Assembly (NCBI GenBank): GCA_018398765.1
Contig: JAHBMJ010002205.1
Span: forward strand, 54,957-105,286
From: Chromera velia
Taxonomy: Eukaryota > Sar > Chromeraceae
Direction of reading: 5' to 3'
Length of the DNA stretch: 50,330 nucleotides
Under the pieces are notes generated by a model. It saw only the letters and a list, made by a program, of their open reading frames with translations, searched no databases and was not told the DNA's origin. Below are positions 44,401 through 50,330 of the stretch, piece by piece; the first letter of the stretch is position 1, and each line of letters begins with the position of its first letter. A program made the translations under genes and the position numbers.

Positions 44401-47400
44401 GTGTGAGTGCCTCCGAGGTGTGCTTTGTGGAGGCTCACGGGACGGGGACGGCGCTGGGTGACCCGATCGAGGTCGGCGCTCTGAAGGCCGTGTATGGGGA
44501 GGGAAGAGGTGAGAACAACCCTCTGGTATTGGGTGTGGTGAAGACGAACATGGGTCACCTGGAGGGTGCGGCGGGCATCGCTGGGTTCATCAAGCTGGTT
44601 CTCGTCCTGCAGCACCGCACTGCCCCCCCGAACCTTCACCTGAAGAAGCTGAACCCGCACCTGGACATCGACGGCTTCCCCGTGGTGATGCCCTCAGAGG
44701 CGGTGGAGATCGGTGTTGGGCGTACTGCAGGTGGAGAGAGGAGAGGGAAGCTGATCGGGGCTGTGTCGTCGTTCGGGTTCGGGGGTGCGAACGCTCACGT
44801 GGTGGTGGAGGAGGGGGACGCTGTTATTCCTGTGGCAGGGCCCGAAGCAAAGAAGCGGCCCTGTGTAGAGTGGGACCACTCGTCTTTCCCCTTTGCCCCA
44901 GTGTCGCACCCGTTGGTCGGCCGCTTGGTTGACGATGGGCAGGGTGTGTGTGCGTTCGAGAGTGTGCTGCGAAGGGAAGTGCACCAGCTGATCGAGGAAC
45001 ACAAAGGATTCGGTAGAGCTCTCATGCCGGGCTCGTTGATGCTGGAGACGCTGGCGGTGTGTGTGAGCGTAGCGGACCAGGTGAAGGAGGGAGGCTCCAG
45101 AACGCATACGGAAAGTGCGAGGTGAGTACAGGAGTAGACGGAAGGAAAGTCAGAGAGAGAAGAAACACGCAACGCATGGGCCGTCATTGCCGTCACGCTT
45201 CTCTTGCTCAACAGACTGCTGTTCGAAACGAATGACGATATGTAGTGTCCATCAAGAGTGCGCGTGCCTGCCGTTTCTCCCTTCAATTGTGTGTTTGCAA
45301 GAGTGTGTGTCTGCCTGCCGTTTCTCCCTTCAATTGTGTGTCTGCAAGAGTGTGTGTGTGCCTGCCGTTTCTCTCTTCAATTGTGTGTTTGCAAGAGTGT
45401 GTGTCTGCCTGTCGTTTCTCCCTTCAATTGTGTGCTTGCAAGAGTGTGTGTGTGCCTGTCGTTTCTCCCTTTGTGTGTTTGCAAGAGTGTGTATGTGCCT
45501 GCCGTTTCTCCCTTTGTGTGTCTGGAAGAGTGTGTGTGTGTGTGCCTGCCGTTTCTCCCTTCAATTGTGTGCTTGCAAGAGTGTGTGTGTGCCTGCCGTT
45601 TCTCCCTTCAATTGTGTGCTTGCAAGAGTGTGTGTGTGCCTGCCGTTTCTCCCTTCAATTGTGTGTTTGCAAGAGTGTGCGTGTGCCTGCCGTTTCCCCC
45701 TTTGTGTGCTTGGAAGAGTGTGCGTGTGCCTGTCGTTTCTCCCTTTGTGTGCTTGCAAGAGCGTGCGTGTCCGTGTCTTTCTGCCATGCAGGAACAAGGT
45801 ACCGGAGCCTTTCCACAAATGGCACTTTGGTGCTGCCGCACTCCATGAGAAGAGCGCAAACAGAGAGAGAGAGGTCGTCGTGCTAGAGGATTTTGAGATC
45901 CAGAACCCCATGATCATCCCTCCTCTCGTGGAGTCGGATCAGCGTCCTCAGGTCTCGGTTTCTGTCAGCTGTGGCGGCGGGGTGACTCTCTCTTCCTCTG
46001 GCCCTTGGGTGGCGGGACGGGAGGAATCAGATACAGAGGTCCACGCTCGGTGCTCGTCCTTCGCGATTCAATCAGGCCACAGGTCGTTTGAGACCATGGC
46101 GAGTGACGCCCTGCGGGGGCTGAGGGAGGCCTGCAGAGTCGAAGAGAGCGTGCAGTCCCTTTACGACAAATGGGAGCAGGCCGGCCTCTCCTTTGGGAGA
46201 CGGTTCCAGACGATGCAGCAGCTGTGGAAGAACGCGGACGGCTCCGCGGCCCTCGCACGGCTCAGTCTCGACCCCCAGTCAGACGAGCTTGGAGAGGGGA
46301 AGAGGAAAGTGCGACACAATGTCATTGACCGCTCGTTCCGATTGCACCCTGCTTTGCTGGAAGGCGCACTGCAGGCAGGCCTGTCTCTTCTGTCCATCCA
46401 GGGGAATGACGGTGTAATTGTGCCTGTGGCTGTGGAGAGAGCCTTGATCTCAGCAATCGATGAGGAGCAGGGCTCAGACCTTTGGGCGCACGTTGAAGCA
46501 GTGAGCAGGTCCAGTTCCTCTTCCAGCTTCAACGTCCGTCTCTTCACTGCGACCGGGCGCGTCGTTGGTGAGCTCTCAGGAGTTCACGCGAGGCCCCTCG
46601 ACCTGTCTGCACCCGCGCGCATTCCGCGCGAGCTGTTGTGGGAAGTGAAGTGGCAGCCTGCTGCTGCACTTCCAGTCACAAGCCCCGGAGAAGAGCGTTC
46701 CAGCTCCAAATTCCTGTTCCTCGATGCCCCCCCCAAGCATGCGGCAGAGATTGCCCGTCTCCACCCGACCTCCCAGGTCGTGCAGACCGGTGAGGTCCCT
46801 GAGGGTGAGACCCTCCTTCATCTCCTCAGAGACTCTGAGTGGACAGGGGTGTTCTTCCTCGGCTCACTTGAGGAGCGCGCATCGCAAGCAAATGCGACCG
46901 CTGTTGCGTGGGAGGCCATTCGCATCCTCCAGGCAGTCTCCTCCGAGAAGTGGCCGAAGGGAACCCTCCGCCCCTTTGTGCGGTTGCTGACAGTTGGGGG
47001 AGTTGGCATCACTGGTGTCGATGCAAAGACCAACCAGGCAGCAGCTTCTGTCCACGCAGGTCTTTTGGGCCTGGCGAGAGCGGCTGGAATCGACCTCCGG
47101 TCTTCCCGGGTTCAGTTGGGGTCTGCCGACCTGGACCCTGCCCTGCCTGTCCCCGAGGCCGTGGCAGAGCTTGTGCGTCTGATTGACGTTCGGTCTTCCG
47201 AGACAGCACAGTCGTTGAACTTCGAGGACGAAGTCGCGGTGAGGGGAGGGGAGCTGCTGGTGGCACGGCTGAGAAAGAGCGAGATGGCGTGCAGAGGGGC
47301 GATCGAAGTGCACATGGCAGAGAGAGGCGCGGTGTCGAACCTGAAGGCGAGACCACAGGCCCTCGAGAAGCTGAGGCAGTCAGACCTCGGGAGGGACCTG

Positions 47401-50330
47401 GTGGAGGTGCGGGTGCGCGCAGTGGGTCTGAACTTCCGTGACGTGCTGAACGTGATGGGACTGTATCCCGGCGATCCCGGTCCGTCAACGGCCTTTCTTT
47501 CTCTTCCTCTTTCTCCTTCTCTTTCCCTTTCTCTTTGTTGTGCTCTGTTCTTCTATTCTCTCTCTTCTCTTCCCTTCTCTGTCTTCCCTCCAGCCTCTCC
47601 CCCGACTGCACTTCCTGTCCTCTCTGTCCCGCCCTCTTCTGAACTGGTCTTCTCTCCTTCCAGCTCGATTTTTTGTCGTCTTCTTTCCTCCTTCACTTCC
47701 CCACTCTGTGTCTGTGTTGAGTGAATCACTCTTCTGCCTTCCCTTCCACCCTTTGCTGCAGGTCTGCCAGGAACCGAGTTCGCAGGCACAGTGACGCGCG
47801 TGGGGTCAGGAGTGACGCGTGTGCGGGTGGGAGATGACGTGTTTGGCGTCGCAGTCGGGGGCCTGAGGACTTTTGCCGTCACGCGTCAGCAGCTTGTGGC
47901 GAAGAAGCCGCGCAGGCTGACGTTCGAGGAGGCGTCGACTCTCCCGGTGGTGGCAGCGACGGTCGAATACGCGCTTCGAGACCTCGCGAAGGTGAAGAGG
48001 GGCGACCGCGTGCTGATCCATGCGGCGTCAGGGGGTGTGGGTCTGACGGCGGTGCAGTTCTGCAAGGTCGCAGGGGCGAGTGTGTTCGTCACGGTGGGTA
48101 GTGAGGAGAAGGCGGCGTTTGTGAGGTCGCTGGGGGTTGAGTACGTGACGAGCTCGCGAGACGCAGAGAGGTTCGAGTCCGACATGACGTCGTTTCTCCA
48201 GGGCCAGAAGCTGGACGTGGTGCTGAACTCTCTCAGCGACGAGTTCATCGATGCGTCTTTGCGTCTGCTGGGTGAGGGTGGGCGTTTCATGGAGATCGGC
48301 AAGCGCAAGATCTGGAGCCATGAGAAGATGCACGAGCTGCGGCCAGACGTGCAGTACGAGACCATCGCGGTGGACGTGATGTTCACCGAGACGCCTGCAT
48401 GGTTTGCAGCCATGATGGATCGCATCACGGGTCTGGTTGAAGCCGGAGAGATGCAGGGGCTGCCGATGCGCGTGTTCGACGCGACATCGTCGGATGCGGA
48501 GTCGGATGGCATTGCGGCCTTCCGCTTTTTGCAGAGGGCTGCTCACATCGGGAAGGTGGTGGTCGCCTTCCCCAGCTGCATCGAAACTCCTTCCCAGTCA
48601 GATGGGTGCACGTACATCATCACAGGGGGGCTGGGAGGTCTGGGGCTGGTGGTTGCCAACTGGCTGCTGGATGAGGGCGCCAAGAGGATCATTCTGGTGT
48701 CCCGTCGGTCGGCGCCTGACGCCGAGACGGTGAAGAAACCCGAGATGGTCCGACTTCATCGGGCGGCGGTGGAGGGCACTGTGGAGGTGGAGTTCAGGTC
48801 GTGTGACGTGTCGGTGCCTGAACAGTGCGAGAGCCTTCTGCAGAGCGTCGCGGGCAACGGACGCTTCGGCCTCATTCACCTGGCAGGCGCCACAGAGGCC
48901 TCCTCGATCAAGCACCAGACGCTTGAGGGTCTCAACAGAGTTTACGCAGCGAAGGTCGGTTCAGAAGTTGCGTTCCCCTCCGCCCTTTTCTAGAGAAGGT
49001 GCTATGTTCGAGTCTTTACTGCTGACTGCTGTAGTCTTTAAGCAAGAATTGTGCTTGGCATTCGCTGCATCTGTGGGGCTATCTGTCTTTTTGTTTTTAT
49101 CCCATGTTTTTGTCGGCTTCAATGGCGTTCTTTCGCGTGCCTTCTGAGTATTTCTGGTTGTTGTTCTTTGCCCTCACTCAGCATTTCACTGAACCATCGC
49201 TCGTGGGACTGGCACAGTGCTCATTGCTGAGCTTTATAGATGGTCCCTTAGTTTGGCATTGCAACTCTTCTGTGCTCCATTTCGGGGTTCCAAGAAGTTT
49301 TTCCTTCTCCTCAATCCGTTTTATCTCTGAACGATCGCTGGTGTCAGCGGCAGTGTGTCTATTGTTGAGCCTTCTCCGTTTCTGCCTGCAGGCAGGTGGT
49401 GCCTGGAATCTTCACGAGGCGCTCGGCCGTCTTGGTCTGGAGGAGCGACTGGAAACGTTCGTGCTCTTCTCCTCCGTCTCAGCACTTTTTGGTGCTCAGG
49501 GCCGTGCCGCCTATTCAGCTGCCAACGCGTCTGTTGATGCCCTGGCGACGTTCAGAGTCAGGCAGGGGCTGCGGGCTGTCAGCATTCAGTGGGGTCCATG
49601 GGAAGAACAGGGGATGGCTCTTGCAGAGGGTGGGATGGCTCAGCTACGACTGTTCGGATATCGGGGTCTCTCCAATGAGGTGGGCCTCCGAGTGTTGGGA
49701 GACGCTATGAGGGCATCTGTGTCGACCCTCGCAGAAGAGGAGTCGTGGCCTCCTGTCGTTGGGTGTGCGTCCATCCTCTGGAACGCGTTCATGCAGAAGT
49801 ACGATGACACTCCCCCCTTCTTTTCCCAGGTGCAGAAGGCTGAAGAGCGCTCCAAACTGTCCCCGCAATTGCAGCAGCTGTTGGAGTCAACTTCCCACCA
49901 GCAGCTGAAGGAGCACGTGACGTCGGTCGCCGTAGACGCGGCAGTGAAGGTACTCGGAGGCTCCTCCTCCTCCGATGCCCCCCCGATGGACGCCCCTCTC
50001 CGAGAGGTCGGCATTGACTCTCTGGGGGCTGTCGAGTTCCGCAACGATCTGTCGGCAAGGCTGGGGGTGCGCCTCCCAGCCACGGCACTCTTTAACTACC
50101 CCACTCTGACGGACATGGTCGGCTTCCTTTGTAAGCAGATTGACTCAGCAGCCAGCAAGGGCCGTGAAGGGGTGGGGGTCACGACAAGCGGTGTCAGGGG
50201 CGTTCTTGGAAACTCGTCGTTGTTCGGGGAAGAGGCAGGGGTGGCTGTCGTGGGTGTCGCTTGTCGTTTCCCAGGCGGCAGCAACTCCCCTGGTCAGTTC
50301 TGGGAGATGATGATGGCGAAGAGGGACTGC
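40275..50330 (+). CDS. hybrid NRPS/PKS megasynthase, AT-less, 3' partial
   Basis: Six exons, all phase-consistent: 40275-40560, 40929-41259, 41654-45121, 45792-47479, 47762-48954 and 49392 to the edge, at least 2,635 residues. Donors include GTACGT and GTGAGT; acceptors are of cag type. Order: truncated condensation-like region (1-205), adenylation (207-690), carrier (Ser763), KS (Cys999, His1134, His1174), DH (His1322), structural KR (about 1640-1900), ER (about 1905-2190), KR (Tyr2363), carrier (Ser2532), second KS cut by the window. The loading unit followed by KS-DH-ER-KR-carrier modules resembles apicomplexan and chromerid type I PKSs, where an adenylate-forming domain primes the line. 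No acyltransferase is present. The product would be a long, largely reduced acyl chain (inference). The gene is GC-richer than the surrounding gaps. The ATG at 40275 sits before the first recognisable domain; the N-terminal half of the condensation domain is missing. Confidence 0.88.
41342..41505. repeat. GATA and GAAA microsatellites in a PKS intron
   Basis: Runs of AGAT/GATA then AAAG inside intron 41260-41653. Confidence 0.9.
41655..43110 (+). other. domain: adenylation (A)
   Basis: ATP-binding motif FTSGSTGNPSGVSLSHKNL (residue about 348), NSWGMTEIGF, FCTDDMAAWGEGGCLTVHGR (TDD in place of the common TGD), RVRVRGQYVET and LPRTSTGKLDRASL with the catalytic Lys (about residue 678). Where amino-acid-specific domains have FD for alpha-amine binding, this one reads GFAQSV, so a carboxylic acid without an alpha-amino group is the likelier substrate. 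Confidence 0.8.
43201..43440 (+). other. domain: carrier protein 1
   Basis: LLDLGLDSLGAVEFRNRLF with the phosphopantetheine Ser (about residue 763), then LPVTILFDHPTIEELAAWL. Confidence 0.9.
43527..44820 (+). other. domain: ketosynthase 1 (KS)
   Basis: VAVVGVACRFPGGSN start; DTACSSALVALD active Cys; VEAHGTGTALGDP and NMGHLEGAAGIAG provide both His. It ends SSFGFGGANAHVVVEE. Complete and apparently active. Confidence 0.95.
44860..46620 (+). other. domain: dehydratase (DH), split by intron
   Basis: HPLVGRLVDDG opens it; EEHKGFGRALMPG carries the HxxxGxxxxP catalytic His (residue about 1322). The second hot-dog half is in the next exon (45792 on) with FRLHPALLEGALQAG, where the usual catalytic Asp of HPALLD is Glu (residue about 1552). 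Intron 45122-45791 lies between the halves. Confidence 0.8.
45264..45775. repeat. intronic minisatellite, 11 units of 43-47 bp
   Basis: The unit is CCTGCCGTTTCTCCCTTCAA, then TTGTGTGCTTGCAAGAGTGT plus GTGTGTG. Some units lack the CAAT portion and are about 43 bp. It fills most of the intron that splits the DH domain and stops just before the acceptor. All three plus frames are open through it. Confidence 0.95.
46640..47340 (+). other. domain: structural (non-catalytic) KR half
   Basis: ELLWEVKWQPAAALP opens a Rossmann-like stretch with TGVFFLGSLEER, IRILQAVS, ASVHAGLLGLARAAGIDLRS and LSFED-like LNFEDEVAVRGGELLVARL, the usual structural subdomain before ER. Confidence 0.7.
47380..48560 (+). 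other. domain: enoyl reductase (ER), split by intron
   Basis: VRAVGLNFRDVLNVMGLYPG before the intron 47480-47761, then LPGTEFAGTV, GDRVLIHAASGGVGLTAVQF (NADPH site), VLNSLSDEFIDASLRLL and GRFMEIGKR. Complete. Confidence 0.92.
48607..49720 (+). other. domain: ketoreductase (KR), split by intron
   Basis: YIITGGLGGLGLVVANWLL (NADPH site), RIILVSRR, LIHLAGA, then after the intron 48955-49391 AWNLHEALGRL, FVLFSSVSALFGAQGRAAYS and AANASVDALA: catalytic Ser, Tyr (about 2363) and Asn present. Confidence 0.92.
49905..50125 (+). other. domain: carrier protein 2
   Basis: APLREVGIDSLGAVEFRNDL with the attachment Ser (about residue 2532), then LPATALFNYPTLTDMV. Confidence 0.92.
50238..50330 (+). other. 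domain: ketosynthase 2, start only
   Basis: VAVVGVACRFPGGSNSPGQF up to the window edge. Differs from KS1 at only four of 93 bases (compare 43527-43619). Confidence 0.95.

Noticed and set aside
45255-45780. CRISPR-like array
   Set aside because: Units are contiguous with no unique spacers, and the DNA is eukaryotic; it is a minisatellite.
45115-45790. Cys-rich repeat protein (LPFLPSIVCLQEC units)
   Set aside because: The frame exists only because the minisatellite has no stops. It is an intron flanked by good GTGAGT and tgcag sites that join the DH domain in phase.
1-50330. tRNA or rRNA genes
   Set aside because: I looked for cloverleaf B-box-like GGTTCGA patterns and rRNA cores and saw none I could support.

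Overview
This is nuclear DNA of a microbial eukaryote. The genes are split by canonical GT-AG introns with tgcag-type acceptors, two have clear signal peptides, and the gaps are full of microsatellites and decayed transposons. Best guess: a chromerid alga or close alveolate relative (Chromera/Vitrella-like). The reasons are a TSP1-like type-I membrane protein, as in apicomplexan adhesins; a giant modular PKS with an adenylating loading unit, as in coccidia and Cryptosporidium; and ordinary GT donors, which argue against dinoflagellates. The organism is inferred, not proven.

Layout. 1-555: 3' end of a dead Ty1/copia element. 1952-5565: secreted protein with two Cys-rich plus receptor-L-domain units, separated by an in-frame TAA. 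7416-12676: about 14-exon gene built mostly from micro-exons of 12-60 nt. 15139-15987 (-): secreted unknown, divergent from 16499-19900 (+), a TSP1/acidic stalk/TM protein. 20267-20521: dispersed repeat copies. 21777-22154 (-): retroelement remnant. 22187-26108 (+): about 10-TM protein with two homologous halves that share an intron position. 28695-30135: DNA-transposon-like element with 30-bp perfect terminal inverted repeats and two GC-rich hairpins. 31309-37120 (-): decayed Ty3/gypsy chromovirus with both LTRs, a 5-bp target duplication, gag-pol and chromodomain. 38107-39473: two small possible genes. 40275 to the right edge: a hybrid NRPS/PKS gene.

The megasynthase is the most notable system. 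I reconstruct six phase-consistent exons encoding at least 2,635 residues in the order truncated condensation-like region, adenylation, carrier, KS, DH, structural KR, ER, KR, carrier, KS (cut by the window). No acyltransferase lies between KS and DH, so extender units would have to come from an enzyme acting in trans. The A domain lacks the Asp that normally holds an alpha-amino group, which suggests a carboxylic-acid starter loaded onto the first carrier. DH, ER and KR would fully reduce each added unit. The start of the second KS is nearly identical to the first at the DNA level, which points to recent module duplication or conversion.

The other genes look like an extracellular/membrane set (L-domain protein, TSP1 protein, secreted unknown, multi-TM protein), but nothing in the sequence ties them to one pathway.
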